Numbered from the stretch's first letter, positions 43,863-52,208 are shown. The stretch: 64,000 bases of DNA from Natrialba magadii ATCC 43099 (GCF_000025625.1 NC_013922.1:1240001-1304000), one strand, 5' to 3'. The notes: generated by a model from the sequence alone, not told the origin. Made by a program: numbers and translations.

Positions 43863-45287
43863 ATGAGTGACTCTACCGGGGATCGGTTGACTTCGTCACC
43901 AGTCAGTGGGGAGCGCGGGGAGCCATCGACACAGCAGGGGCAGCAACGGGCTGGCAAGAACGGGTCGGCCCCGATCCGACGCCGCCGATTTTTGCAGGCA
44001 ACCGCTGTGACGACCGCAACGGCCTCGCTCGCCGGCTGTACGGACAGCTACGAGACGCTCGTCGAAAGCGCCACGTCCGACGAAGACGACGACACTGTCA
44101 CGATTGGCGTTCTCGCGCCAAATCCGGACAGCGACTTCATCGGCCGCTCGATGGCGCAGGCAGCCCAGGTCGCTGTCGAGGAACTCAACGAAAACGGCGG
44201 GATCAACGGTCACGAGGTTGAACTCAGTGTCCGGGATACGAACGCAAGTGCATCTGAAGCCCGCCGACAGTACCAGCAACTCATCCTGGAAGACGGCGCA
44301 GTCGCCACAACGGGCGTCTTCGATAGCCCCGCGCTCGTCAACATCATGGACGATATCGCCGAGCAGGAGACGATTCACCTGACGACGGGTGCCGCAGCCG
44401 CAGACGCGACGCGACTCGTCAACGAGCAGTACGACGAGTACAAGTACCACTTCCGGGTGGGCGTCATCAACGAGTTCGATCTCGGCCGAGCTAAGATCGA
44501 CTTCCTCGACGACATGGCCGACGAGATCGGCTGGGAGTCGATCGCCGCGCTTGCGGAGGACTACCAGTGGTCCGAGGGTATCTGGGAGGCGACACAGGAC
44601 CGACTCGACGATCTCGACCTCGACGTCGTTATGGAGGAACGCTACCCGCCCGCGACGGACGACTTCACCGACCTCTACAGTGAGGCGGCAGCGGCGGGCG
44701 CTGACGCCGTGCTCATCACGGCGGCACACACGGGGAACGAGGCCATGCTCGACTGGGCGTACCCGAACCGACCCGAACAGCAACCCCAGCCACAGCCGTT
44801 CGCGTTCGGCGGCACGCACGTCCCGATGCAGTTGCCCTCCTACTACGAACAGACCGACGGTGCCTGCCGATACGGATTCGGCCAGATCAACGCGACGGAA
44901 CAGAGTACCACCGGCGATCTGACCCAGGAGTTCGTCTCGACCTACCAGGACCGATTCGACGGCGAGAGTCCGGTGTACACCGGCTACGGAACCTACGACG
45001 CAATTCTCGTCTACGCCGAAGCCGTCGAAGCCGCCGGAACGTTCGACGCGGACGACGTGGTCTCCGAACTCGAGTTCATTCAGTTCTCGGGTGCGTCGGG
45101 GCCGGTCGAGTTCTACGGTCCGGATCACGAGTTCGCTCACGACCTCGCCTACGAGGCGAGCAACCCACTGTACTTCCAGTGGCAGGAAGACGACGACGGA
45201 ACCGGCGTTCAGGAGATTATCTGGCCGGAAGAAGAGGCGACGAGCGAGTATCAAGCGCCAGCGTGGCTCCAATCACCGAGCCCCTAG
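43863..45287 (+). CDS. Tat-lipoprotein substrate-binding protein, branched-chain amino-acid/amide type
   Basis: A 474-residue periplasmic-binding-fold protein. The leader contains RRRRFLQATAVTTATASLAGC: a twin-arginine motif followed by a lipobox with Cys at about position 58, so it should be lipid-anchored outside the cell. The mature part has the LivJ/UrtA-type opening (VTIGVLAPNPDSDFIGRSMAQAAQVAVEELNENGGINGHEVEL) and the second-lobe pattern ADAVLITAAHTGNEAML. No permease or ATPase gene accompanies it. It is divergent from the transducer gene at 43592, which suggests it presents a ligand to that receptor, as BasB does for BasT in Halobacterium. The ligand is not predictable. Confidence 0.87.
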   Translation: MSDSTGDRLTSSPVSGERGEPSTQQGQQRAGKNGSAPIRRRRFLQATAVTTATASLAGCTDSYETLVESATSDEDDDTVTIGVLAPNPDSDFIGRSMAQAAQVAVEELNENGGINGHEVELSVRDTNASASEARRQYQQLILEDGAVATTGVFDSPALVNIMDDIAEQETIHLTTGAAAADATRLVNEQYDEYKYHFRVGVINEFDLGRAKIDFLDDMADEIGWESIAALAEDYQWSEGIWEATQDRLDDLDLDVVMEERYPPATDDFTDLYSEAAAAGADAVLITAAHTGNEAMLDWAYPNRPEQQPQPQPFAFGGTHVPMQLPSYYEQTDGACRYGFGQINATEQSTTGDLTQEFVSTYQDRFDGESPVYTGYGTYDAILVYAEAVEAAGTFDADDVVSELEFIQFSGASGPVEFYGPDHEFAHDLAYEASNPLYFQWQEDDDGTGVQEIIWPEEEATSEYQAPAWLQSPSP

Positions 45288-45311
45288 TCCCTGGTCTCTA
45301 GTCTCGACTCG

Positions 45312-45956
45312 TTAATCGCTGGTTCCGTCGCCACTGGACCCGGCCCCATCGTTACTGCCATCGGCGTCGACAGCCGTCTCCTCACTCACACCGACCGCCT
45401 GTGAAACGTCGATGTCGTCAGGTTCGTCCTGCCCACCGACAATGAGGTCACCAGTCGCCGTCTCGACGTAGACGTCGTCCGCGAAGCCACCCTCGGCGTG
45501 TGGATGTACTGGATCCTCGAGTTTTTCCGGGGTCGAGGGCGCTTCGGTCAACCCTTCCGGTGGTTTGAACTGTCCGAGTGGCTCGTCGATCGTAATGTCC
45601 CAGCGCTCGAAGAATTCCCGGTAGCGATCGTAGTGGGCCTCGAGTTCGTCTGCCGGGAACTCCATCATCTCCGTCCAGCCGTGATTGTAGAAGTCGAAGT
45701 TGGCCTGGATGTGCGTAATCTCCCGGGCTTCGGCTTCGGAGTAGCCGTCGTTGAGCGCCCGCAGGTAGGTGTCAACCGTCGCCTCGAAGAGGTCATCGAG
45801 GTGAGCCTCGCGCTCGTCGGCGTGTTCGGGGTCTGCCTTCCGCAAAAAGACGCGAGTGTGCAGTCTAACGAGTCCCGATTTGGCGACCGACCGAACGACG
45901 GGCGTCTCGAGTGCCGTTCGCGATGCGAAGTGGCGCGCGTTCTGACGGAGCTTCAT
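45312..45956 (-). CDS. DUF6149-like haloarchaeal protein
   Basis: A 214-residue protein starting MKLRQNARHFASRTALETPVVRSVAKSGLVRLHTRVF. It resembles a family restricted to Halobacteria (DUF6149, from memory). Conserved-looking segments are THIQANFDFYNHGWTEMMEFPADELEAHYDRYREFFERWDITIDEPLGQFKPPEGL. The last about 60 residues are acidic and disordered. Function is unknown. It converges on the binding-protein gene, with only 24 nt between the two stops. Confidence 0.7.
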   Translation of the reverse strand: MKLRQNARHFASRTALETPVVRSVAKSGLVRLHTRVFLRKADPEHADEREAHLDDLFEATVDTYLRALNDGYSEAEAREITHIQANFDFYNHGWTEMMEFPADELEAHYDRYREFFERWDITIDEPLGQFKPPEGLTEAPSTPEKLEDPVHPHAEGGFADDVYVETATGDLIVGGQDEPDDIDVSQAVGVSEETAVDADGSNDGAGSSGDGTSD

Positions 45957-46167
45957 GGAGGCTGCTAGAGCAGGGAGTGTAAAGAGCCGTTCGGGACAGC
46001 GAGTGTTTTTCGTCGGAAACGTGGCTGCTGCTGCTGCGGAGAGTTGCTATGTTAGCAAGGTTCATAATTTCGCACGAGTAGTTGGAGATCGTTCAAGTAT
46101 TCGAGATCGAAGGGAAAAATGAGCGAGATAGCAATCCACTTTAACCCGCATTACGAACGGTCGGGAT

Positions 46168-47406
46168 ATGACAGAGTACGTCATCATCGGAGACGGGATC
46201 TCGGGCAGTTCGGCCGCCGAGACCCTCCGGGAGGAAGACCCGGAGTCGACGATCACCGTCATCACCGATGAGGGGGAGCCACTGTATAATCGTATTCTCA
46301 TCAAAGAGCACGCGAAGGGCAAACTTCCCGAAGCGCCGATTTCGATCCACGACGAGGAGTGGTACGAAGAGCGCGACATCGACCTCTCGCTCAACACGCA
46401 CGTCTCGTCGATCGACGCCGACGAGAAGGTCGTCCACACCCACGAGGGAGAGGACATCACCTACGACAAGCTTCTCGTCGCGACGGGCGGCACGCCAACG
46501 CAGCTGCCAGTCGACCACAGTGACGCCGACGGCATCCACCACTTCTGGACGTTCCAGGACGCACGGAACATCCGCGAGAGCGCAGAAGCCGCAGAAAACG
46601 GCGTCATCGTCGGTGCCGGTCTCCTCGGCATTGACTTCGCCGCAGTCTGTGGCTCGCAGGGCGTCGACGGAAAGTACCTGATGCGCGGTGACCGCTGGTG
46701 GCGCTACGCGCTCTCGGAAGACGGCGCGGAGATCATGCACGAGGGCATGCGCGAGAAGGGCGTCGAGCCGGTCTTCGACAGCGGTGTCGACCACTTCGAG
46801 ACCGACGACGACGGGACCGTCACCGCCGCCGTCGACCCCAACGGCGAGCGCTTCGAGTGTGACTTCGCCGGCGTCGCCATCGGCCTGACGTTCAACACCG
46901 AGTTCCTCCGTGGTGTCGACCTCGAGATGGACAACGGCATCGTCGTCGACGAATACATGCAGACGAGTGTCGACGACATCTACGCGGCCGGTGACATCAC
47001 GCGCTTCTACGACGTCCTGCTCGGTGACCGGGCCCAGAACGGATCCTGGGGCTCGGCCAAGGAACAGGGCCGCGTCGCCGCGATCAACATGGCCGCAGAC
47101 GACGAGGACGAGGTCTTCGAGTGGGTCTCCTCGTACTCGATTACGCACTTCGACTTCCCGTTCCTCTCCTTCGGTCACCCGACCATCGGCGACGAGCACG
47201 CCGAACGACGCTACAGCGACACCGAGTGGCGACGCATCGCCTTCAAGGACGGCAAGATCGTCGGCGGCGTTCTCATCGGCGACCTCTCGCCACAGAGCAC
47301 GCTCAAACAGCTCATGCGCGAACAGCGCGAGGTTGCCGACCAGGCAGAGGTGCTGCTCGAGCAGTCGGTCGACGCCGACAAGCTTGCACCCACACAGGAA
47401 CAGTAA
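46168..47406 (+). CDS. NAD(P)/FAD-dependent pyridine nucleotide-disulphide oxidoreductase
   Basis: A 412-residue flavoprotein of the ferredoxin/rubredoxin/nitrite reductase NAD(P)H-binding group. The first FAD motif is YVIIGDGISGSSAAETLRE at the N-terminus, the second dinucleotide motif is NGVIVGAGLLGIDFAAVCGSQG at about 140-165, and the C-terminal FAD motif is DIYAAGDITRFYD. The YNRILIKEHAKGKLPEAP segment near residue 45 is typical of the nitrite-reductase-like branch. No CxxC disulphide site is present. The electron acceptor is unknown. A TATA-like CTTTAAC lies about 24 nt before the start. Confidence 0.9.
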   Translation: MTEYVIIGDGISGSSAAETLREEDPESTITVITDEGEPLYNRILIKEHAKGKLPEAPISIHDEEWYEERDIDLSLNTHVSSIDADEKVVHTHEGEDITYDKLLVATGGTPTQLPVDHSDADGIHHFWTFQDARNIRESAEAAENGVIVGAGLLGIDFAAVCGSQGVDGKYLMRGDRWWRYALSEDGAEIMHEGMREKGVEPVFDSGVDHFETDDDGTVTAAVDPNGERFECDFAGVAIGLTFNTEFLRGVDLEMDNGIVVDEYMQTSVDDIYAAGDITRFYDVLLGDRAQNGSWGSAKEQGRVAAINMAADDEDEVFEWVSSYSITHFDFPFLSFGHPTIGDEHAERRYSDTEWRRIAFKDGKIVGGVLIGDLSPQSTLKQLMREQREVADQAEVLLEQSVDADKLAPTQEQ

Positions 47407-47472
47407 CGTCCTCGTCTGGCCCTGATCGGCCAGCCTTGGCTGCTGCGGTCTGTGAGTACAAGTGGACAGACA

Positions 47473-47883
47473 CTACCGAACGATCGTTACCGGAACCGGT
47501 GCTCGCCGAGCGACTCGTTCTGCAACGCTCCCTAACAACGCCCGCGAGACACCTGTCCGCCCGTGACTCCCGATGATGATCCGATCGACCGGCTGCTCGC
47601 GCGCATAGTTTACGATCGCCCGCGCCGGTCGCCCTTCGATCAGTTCGGTGTCGAACGATTGGGTTCCAAGCTGCTCTTCAGCCCGCTCAAATAACTCCAT
47701 TGCCTGCTCTCGTCGCTGCTCGAGCATCGTTCCCGTTCCCAGGTGGCCGACTTCGCCGTACCCACTCTCGGAGAGGTCCACTACGTGTACCGCCGTGAGG
47801 TCGTCGTCCGGGTGCTCGGAAAGGGCGTACTCGAGTGCAGCCCACCCGGGTTCTGACTCGTCGAGTGCGACGAGCAGGTGCAT
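47473..47883 (-). CDS. universal stress protein, UspA family
   Basis: A 136-residue single-domain Usp. It starts MHLLVALDESEPGWAALEYAL and ends with the ATP-binding signature IIIGSHGRTGVSRALLGSVAERVARRAPVPVTIVR (G-2x-G-9x-G-S pattern). Start 47883 is preferred because the upstream extension (MCTVHKLKYVQNVAFR) is not part of the domain. It converges on the oxidoreductase gene and is divergent from the NrfD-like gene. Confidence 0.92.
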   Translation of the reverse strand: MHLLVALDESEPGWAALEYALSEHPDDDLTAVHVVDLSESGYGEVGHLGTGTMLEQRREQAMELFERAEEQLGTQSFDTELIEGRPARAIVNYAREQPVDRIIIGSHGRTGVSRALLGSVAERVARRAPVPVTIVR

Positions 47884-48095
47884 ACGAAACGCTACGTTCT
47901 GAACATACTTGAGTTTGTGTACCGTACACATACGTCTGCCCAGACCCGTCCACAGACTCCGCTGTCAATCGGTTCGGACGACTGGCAATCGACACGTACG
48001 AGTCAGGGAGTGTGAAGACCGACGGTAGTGACCTTGCAAGACCAACGTTCGAAACGAAAGGGATTGCCGGGGTAGGGCTGTGTGGACTATTCGCA

Positions 48096-49463
48096 ATGAG
48101 CACGAAATCCCCGTCAAAGGCCGATCTCCTGCGGCCAATTCGAGAGACATCGACGGCATACTACGTCCTGGTTGCCGTTGCGGCGATCGCGTTCGGTCTC
48201 TTCTTGCTCGGGTGGGCCTACCAGTTAGCCGAAGGGATGATCGTCACCGGACTGGGAGACTGGGGTACCGGTGGCGGGGTCACCTGGGGTATCTACATCG
48301 GCGCGTTCATCTGGTGGGTCGGCATCGCTCATGGAGGAATTATCCTCTCTGCTGCGGTGCGACTCCTTGGCATGGAGCGATACATGCCGGTTGCGAGACT
48401 GGCCGAATTGCTCACGCTCGGGGCGCTCTCTGCGGCCGGTTTCTACATCGTCGTCCACCTCGGTCGGCCGGATCGGATGGTGACGAGCGTCATCGGACAC
48501 TACCACATCACGGTGAACAACTCGCCGCTCGTGTGGGACGTGACGGTCATCACGGCCTACTTCGTGCTGACGGCGACGTACCTCGCGCTGACGCTTCGGT
48601 ACGACATCAGTCGGCTCAGGGACGACCTTCCAGATCGGTACGGACCGATTTACTCGCTGCTCACGATCGGCTACTCCGAGCGTGAGGATGCGGTCATCCA
48701 ACGGATGGTCTGGTGGATCGCGCTTGCGATCATCATCATGGCACCACTCTTGCTCCACGGCGGCGTCATTCCGTGGCTGTTCGCCGTGATTCCGTCGATG
48801 CCACGCTGGTTCGGTGCCGTTCAGGGCCCGCAGTTCCTCACGATCGCGCTTACCTCTGCGATTAGCGGCGTCATCATCCTCTCGGCGGCGTTCCGGCGAG
48901 CCTACGACTGGGACCATATCATCACGGACGACGTCTTCCGCGGCCTGTTGCTCTGGCTCGGCTTCTTCAGCCTGCTGTTCCTCTGGCTCCAGCTACAGCA
49001 GGTCACCGCCGGAAGCTTCGCTCCACCGATCGACCTCAGCGTCGTCTGGTCTGCGACCCTGTCCGACCCGATCTACATCGTCGCCATGTTGCTCGTCGGA
49101 CTCGTGCTCGCGTTCATCTTCGCCCAAACACTTCGGCCCTCGCTGTTCTCCAGGGGCCGCGCAATCGTCTGCGCTGTTGCTGTCCTCACCGCGACGCTCC
49201 TCGAGAAGGTTCTGTTCGTCGTCGAGGGCATGTTCCACCCCTCCTTCGAAATCTACGCGGCGACGCCCGGCTACTACATCCCAAGTCTGATCGAGATTGC
49301 GTCCGTCATCGGCACGATCGGCATGGTGTCGCTGTTCTTCCTGCTCGTCGCCAAGATCGTCCCGGTACTCGAGTTACACGCGATCGAACACCTGCAGGCG
49401 GAGCATCAGGAGGGCCGGACGAGCGACCACGCGAGTCGGCAGTCGGCGTCGGAAGACGAGTAG
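48096..49463 (+). CDS. NrfD/PsrC-type polysulfide-reductase-like membrane subunit
   Basis: A 455-residue membrane protein with ten hydrophobic helices. It starts with TAYYVLVAVAAIAFGLFLLGWAYQLAEGM and contains the NrfD/PsrC/HybB family segments TWGIYIGAFIWWVGIAHGG and VVHLGRPDRM, plus a quinone-site-like region (LGMERYMPVARLAEL). Family members anchor an iron-sulphur subunit and pass electrons between it and the quinone pool. No ferredoxin-like or molybdopterin subunit lies beside it, so it is an orphan here, or its partners are elsewhere. Start 48096 (MSTKSPSK) is chosen because the extension upstream is not hydrophobic or family-like. Confidence 0.85.
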   Translation: MSTKSPSKADLLRPIRETSTAYYVLVAVAAIAFGLFLLGWAYQLAEGMIVTGLGDWGTGGGVTWGIYIGAFIWWVGIAHGGIILSAAVRLLGMERYMPVARLAELLTLGALSAAGFYIVVHLGRPDRMVTSVIGHYHITVNNSPLVWDVTVITAYFVLTATYLALTLRYDISRLRDDLPDRYGPIYSLLTIGYSEREDAVIQRMVWWIALAIIIMAPLLLHGGVIPWLFAVIPSMPRWFGAVQGPQFLTIALTSAISGVIILSAAFRRAYDWDHIITDDVFRGLLLWLGFFSLLFLWLQLQQVTAGSFAPPIDLSVVWSATLSDPIYIVAMLLVGLVLAFIFAQTLRPSLFSRGRAIVCAVAVLTATLLEKVLFVVEGMFHPSFEIYAATPGYYIPSLIEIASVIGTIGMVSLFFLLVAKIVPVLELHAIEHLQAEHQEGRTSDHASRQSASEDE

Positions 49464-49525
49464 CGCAGCGTTTGCTGGCTTCCGTACTCACCTCCACCCA
49501 CTCCCCCTCCCCTTACCTCGCCTTC

Positions 49526-50239
49526 TCACGTATTCGAGTCGCCGGCCGGCGGCATCACCGCTGCAACTGCTCGAAGCCACGCCTCAAAATCGTCGCCAGC
49601 AGCGGCTTCCAGCGCGGCCGAGGCCGCGCCGGTCGCGTCGACGCCGCAGTCGAACGCCTGCTCCACGTCCTCAGCGGTTCGAATGCCGCCGCCGACGAAG
49701 ACCCTGGTTTTCGACGATTCGGCGGCGACGAACTCGACGAACGACTCGAGTCCCTCCGGATCCGATCGCACCATGCCACCCTCGGAGGCGATGTCCGCGG
49801 GCTGTTCGAACAGCAGGCAGTCCGGCGCGGGGTCGAACGCGAGCGCCGCCGCGGCAGTCTGGTGGTCCGGGACGCAGACGATCGATTCCAGTCCGAGCGC
49901 GTCGCAGCGCTCGATGAGTCGGCCAACGGTCCCAAAGGTGTCCTCGTTCTCAGGGTGATTGACGAAGACAGCGTCAGCGCCGGCAGCGGCGACCGCCTCG
50001 CAGGTCGCGTCGCCGATACTCGCATCTTCGTGACGGACAGCGGTCTGGGCAACGATCGGAAGCGTGGTCTCCGACGCGACGAGGCGTATATCAGGAACCT
50101 GTGGCGCGAGCGCGAACCGGCGCTCGGTGTCGTCTGCGACGCGTTCGACCGTCGCCGCGAACTCACGAAGGTCGTCGCCGACGACCTCGGGGTTGGTCTT
50201 GGTGTTGACCAGAAAGAAGGGGTACTCGAGTTCGGACAT
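49526..50239 (-). CDS. triosephosphate-isomerase-like protein lacking the catalytic histidine
   Basis: A 237-residue TIM-barrel protein alignable by eye with archaeal triosephosphate isomerase along its length. Matching elements are the start FFLVNTKTNPE (Lys retained), LAPQVPDIRLVA, VFVNHPENED, SIVCVPDHQT, and VFVGGGIRTAEDVEQAF near the end. The AQHVD segment holding the catalytic His is replaced by AQTAVRHED, and the VEPPELIGTG segment with the catalytic Glu reads FEQPADIASEGG (Glu retained, loop altered). It is therefore probably not a normal TIM; a different isomerase or lyase reaction is possible. The start at 50239 matches the family. Confidence 0.72.
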   Translation of the reverse strand: MSELEYPFFLVNTKTNPEVVGDDLREFAATVERVADDTERRFALAPQVPDIRLVASETTLPIVAQTAVRHEDASIGDATCEAVAAAGADAVFVNHPENEDTFGTVGRLIERCDALGLESIVCVPDHQTAAAALAFDPAPDCLLFEQPADIASEGGMVRSDPEGLESFVEFVAAESSKTRVFVGGGIRTAEDVEQAFDCGVDATGAASAALEAAAGDDFEAWLRAVAAVMPPAGDSNT

Positions 50240-50356
50240 ACCCACACATTCGATGGGGCGGTGTATCGCAGTTGTGGTCAACGCCGTTAGAAGAAACGAC
50301 TGCAACCAGCAGGAGACGGCCCGACCTTTAGGCGTCAGTTCCCCATATCGGATGAT

Positions 50357-50596
50357 ATGGCAGCAACGCTAACCGACGACGAGGTTGGAAAGACGGTCGT
50401 CGACGCAGAGCAGAAGGAACTCGGAATCGTCGCGAAGGTCGACGGCGGCCGCGCTTACGTCGATCCCAACCCGTCCGTCGCCGAACACGTGATGGCCGCA
50501 GTGGGCTGGGAAGGCGAGGACGAGGAGGACTACCTCGTCACGGAGGATATGATCGCGTCAGTCGGCGACGAGATCGTGCTGCAGGGCGATCTGTGA
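50357..50596 (+). CDS. PRC-barrel-like small haloarchaeal protein
   Basis: A 79-residue acidic protein beginning MAATLTDDEVGKTVVDAEQKELGIVAKVDGGRAYVDPNPSVAEHVM. The pattern of short beta strands (GKTVVDAEQKELGIVAKV, AYVDPNPS, DEIVLQGDL) resembles a PRC-barrel half, a fold that stores or binds RNA-processing or photosystem-type ligands. Function is unknown. Its stop is five bases from the terminal hairpin of the IS200/IS605 remnant, so the element inserted exactly behind it. Confidence 0.7.
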   Translation: MAATLTDDEVGKTVVDAEQKELGIVAKVDGGRAYVDPNPSVAEHVMAAVGWEGEDEEDYLVTEDMIASVGDEIVLQGDL

Positions 50597-50600
50597 ACTA

Positions 50601-50650
50601 CCCTACCCTACTCGCTCACGGCTGAGGCCGTTCGCTCGTTGAGGGTAGGG
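50601..50650 (-). terminator. terminal hairpin of the IS200/IS605-type remnant
   Basis: CCCTACCCT (50601-50609) pairs with AGGGTAGGG (50642-50650), and inside it ACGGC pairs with GCCGT around TGAG. It overlaps the tnpB stop codon at 50608. In IS200/IS605 elements, the region at the tnpB 3' end encodes the guide (omega) RNA and the right end, so this hairpin probably marks that end. Confidence 0.6.
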
Positions 50651-51501
50651 CTTCCTGCTTCCACGACGCGCTTTGCAGACACGGAATCGGTGTCCGTAGG
50701 GAGCGCAGTCTCCACAGGCGTTCGAAAATCACTGCGCGATTTTCGCAGCCCATCAGAATCGCACGGCGATTCTGAGGACGTTGATTCGGAGTGTCCCACT
50801 CCTATATCTTCGAGGCCGCGAGAAAGGATGTTCCACGCTGCATTCGCGTCCCTGTCCGCCTCAAACCCACAGGCAGGACAAGAGTGTTCACGAACCCACA
50901 ACGGCTTATCTGTCGAGACGCCGCACGCCGCGCACTCTTTCGTCGTTCCTCTCGGGTTGACCATCACGAAATGCGTCCCTTCACGCTTACACTTGTATTC
51001 GAGCAACGAGAGAAACGTTCGCCACGCCGCCGACGCCCTGTTGCGGCTGTTCGACGGCGAGTCCATCATCCCCTTCACGTTCAGATCTTCGACCGCCACG
51101 AAGTCGTACTCCCGAGCGTAGTAGTTCGAGAGTTTGTGCAAGAAGTCGCGGCGCTTACGTCGGAGGTCGGCGTGACACTCTGCGACACGACGCCGTTGCT
51201 TCTCGTAGTTGTTCGACCCGTGTTGCTTCCGCGAGAGCTTCCGTTGCTCACGTTCCAGCCGCTCCCGTTCGTCGGAGAGGTCCAACGACCCGATCGCTGC
51301 CCCATCGGTATCGTGGGCGTACTTGAGAATCCCCACGTCGATTCCGACGCACTGCTCGGGGTTCTCAGGCGGTTCGGGCAGTTCATGGTCCATTTCGACG
51401 CCGAACGTAGCGAACCACTCGCCCGTCGGCTCCTTCTTGAGCGTGACCTGTTTGAGTGCCGCATCGTCCTCAGAAACGCTCGCGTTTCTGATGGGCTGCA
51501 C
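50608..51501 (-). pseudogene. 5'-truncated IS200/IS605 (IS1341-type) TnpB
   Basis: A 297-residue fragment of TnpB, a transposon-encoded RNA-guided DNA endonuclease. The RuvC-like active site is complete: Asp in VGIDVGILKYAHDTDG, Glu in FVAVEDLNVKGM, and the final Asp in ADRDANAAWNI. The zinc ribbon is CAACGVSTDKPLWVREHSCPACG. About 100-120 N-terminal residues expected of full TnpB are missing. Homology begins near LKQVTLKKEPTGEWFATFGVE and is preceded by a hairpin module. The reading frame opens with GTG at 51501 in that module. No tnpA is nearby. Nuclease function without the N-terminal domain is unlikely. Confidence 0.88.
50714..50780 (+). repeat. double-hairpin module, copy A
   Basis: ACAGGCGTTC, then stem-loop 1 (CGAAAATC/GATTTTCG), then GCAGCCCAT, then stem-loop 2 (CAGAATCGC/GCGATTCTG), then AGGACG. 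It lies inside the 3' part of tnpB. Copy B at 51465-51526 has the same linkers in inverted orientation, with different stem sequences. Confidence 0.8.
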
Positions 51502-51526
51502 AAGAGCTTGCTCTTGTGAACGCTGT
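51465..51526 (-). repeat. double-hairpin module, copy B
   Basis: Read on the minus strand: ACAGCGTTC, stem-loop 1 (CACAAGAGC/GCTCTTGTG), GCAGCCCAT, stem-loop 2 (CAGAAACGC/GCGTTTCTG), AGGACG. It sits at the truncated 5' end of tnpB and supplies the fragment's apparent start codon. Stem 2 differs from copy A at one position on each arm, and both arms still pair. Confidence 0.8.
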
Positions 51527-51611
51527 ATCCCCTCCCTACTGCGCTACTCACTCACTCCGCTCGTTGCGTTGCTCCTTGAGGAAGGGGGCTTAGCGCCTCA
51601 ATTCAGCTAAA
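51527..51611. mobile_element. outer flank of the IS200/IS605 remnant
   Basis: This 85-nt segment holds ATCCCCTCCC and GAGGAAGGGGGC, which can pair imperfectly across ACTCACTCACTCCGCTCGTTG, and then GCGCCTCAATTCAGCTAAA. It looks like another folded element end abutting the stop codon of the coiled-coil gene at 51612. No gene is present. Confidence 0.5.
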
Positions 51612-52208
51612 CTACCTGTTTGTCTTGGTGCCGTCTCCGCTCTGATCACCGTCGTTCGCATCGCTCTCGTCCGCCGACTCCGCCGGATCGTCGGCCGACC
51701 CAGCCGCCGCAGCCGCCTCGTACATCGTCTCACGCTCCTCGAAGTACACCGGCGCATCGGTCTCCGCTTCGAAGCGAATCACTCGCTCGAGTGCAGCCTG
51801 TCCGTCCGCGGCCTCGGATTGCAACTCCGCAGCCAGATCGGTGTAATCGGCCGCGAGCTGCTGAAACGCCTCCATTCGCGTCTGTTTCGCCTCGACCAGA
51901 AACTGCTTTTCCTCGACATCGTTCTCGAGTGCCTCGATTTCGTCGAGGTCCGTCTCGTCCGTCTCAGAGCCGACACCGGTTGCACCTGTGGTTCCCGCCG
52001 ACGGGGTCGCCGTGCCGTTGACGCCAGAGGACTGGGACTCGAGTCGGGATCGGATTTCGGCCATGTCCTCATCGATGTCGTCGAGCAGGTCATCGGCCTC
52101 CTCGCGCATGGTTTCGACGTGGCCCGTGAGCAGTCCCGCCTGGGTTCGACAGTACTCGACGAAGTCGTCAACCGAGAGTGTGTTCCGACCGTCGCTGTCG
52201 TCGCTCAT
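51612..52208 (-). CDS. hypothetical coiled-coil haloarchaeal protein
   Basis: A 198-residue acidic protein. Residues about 10-60 (VDDFVEYCRTQAGLLTGHVETMREEADDLLDDIDEDMAEIRSRLE) and 85-150 (IEALENDVEEKQFLVEAKQTRMEAFQQLAADYTDLAAELQSE) form amphipathic helices likely to make coiled coils. They are joined by a Gly/Thr/Ser-rich linker (GVNGTATPSAGTTGATG). The tail is disordered and acidic. No family function is recognised. It lies divergent from uvrA with about 190 nt between starts. Confidence 0.7.
   Translation of the reverse strand: MSDDSDGRNTLSVDDFVEYCRTQAGLLTGHVETMREEADDLLDDIDEDMAEIRSRLESQSSGVNGTATPSAGTTGATGVGSETDETDLDEIEALENDVEEKQFLVEAKQTRMEAFQQLAADYTDLAAELQSEAADGQAALERVIRFEAETDAPVYFEERETMYEAAAAAGSADDPAESADESDANDGDQSGDGTKTNR

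Noticed and set aside
50639-51519. Plus-strand frames opposite tnpB
   Set aside because: They are antisense to a gene with full RuvC and zinc-ribbon motifs and contain no motif of their own.
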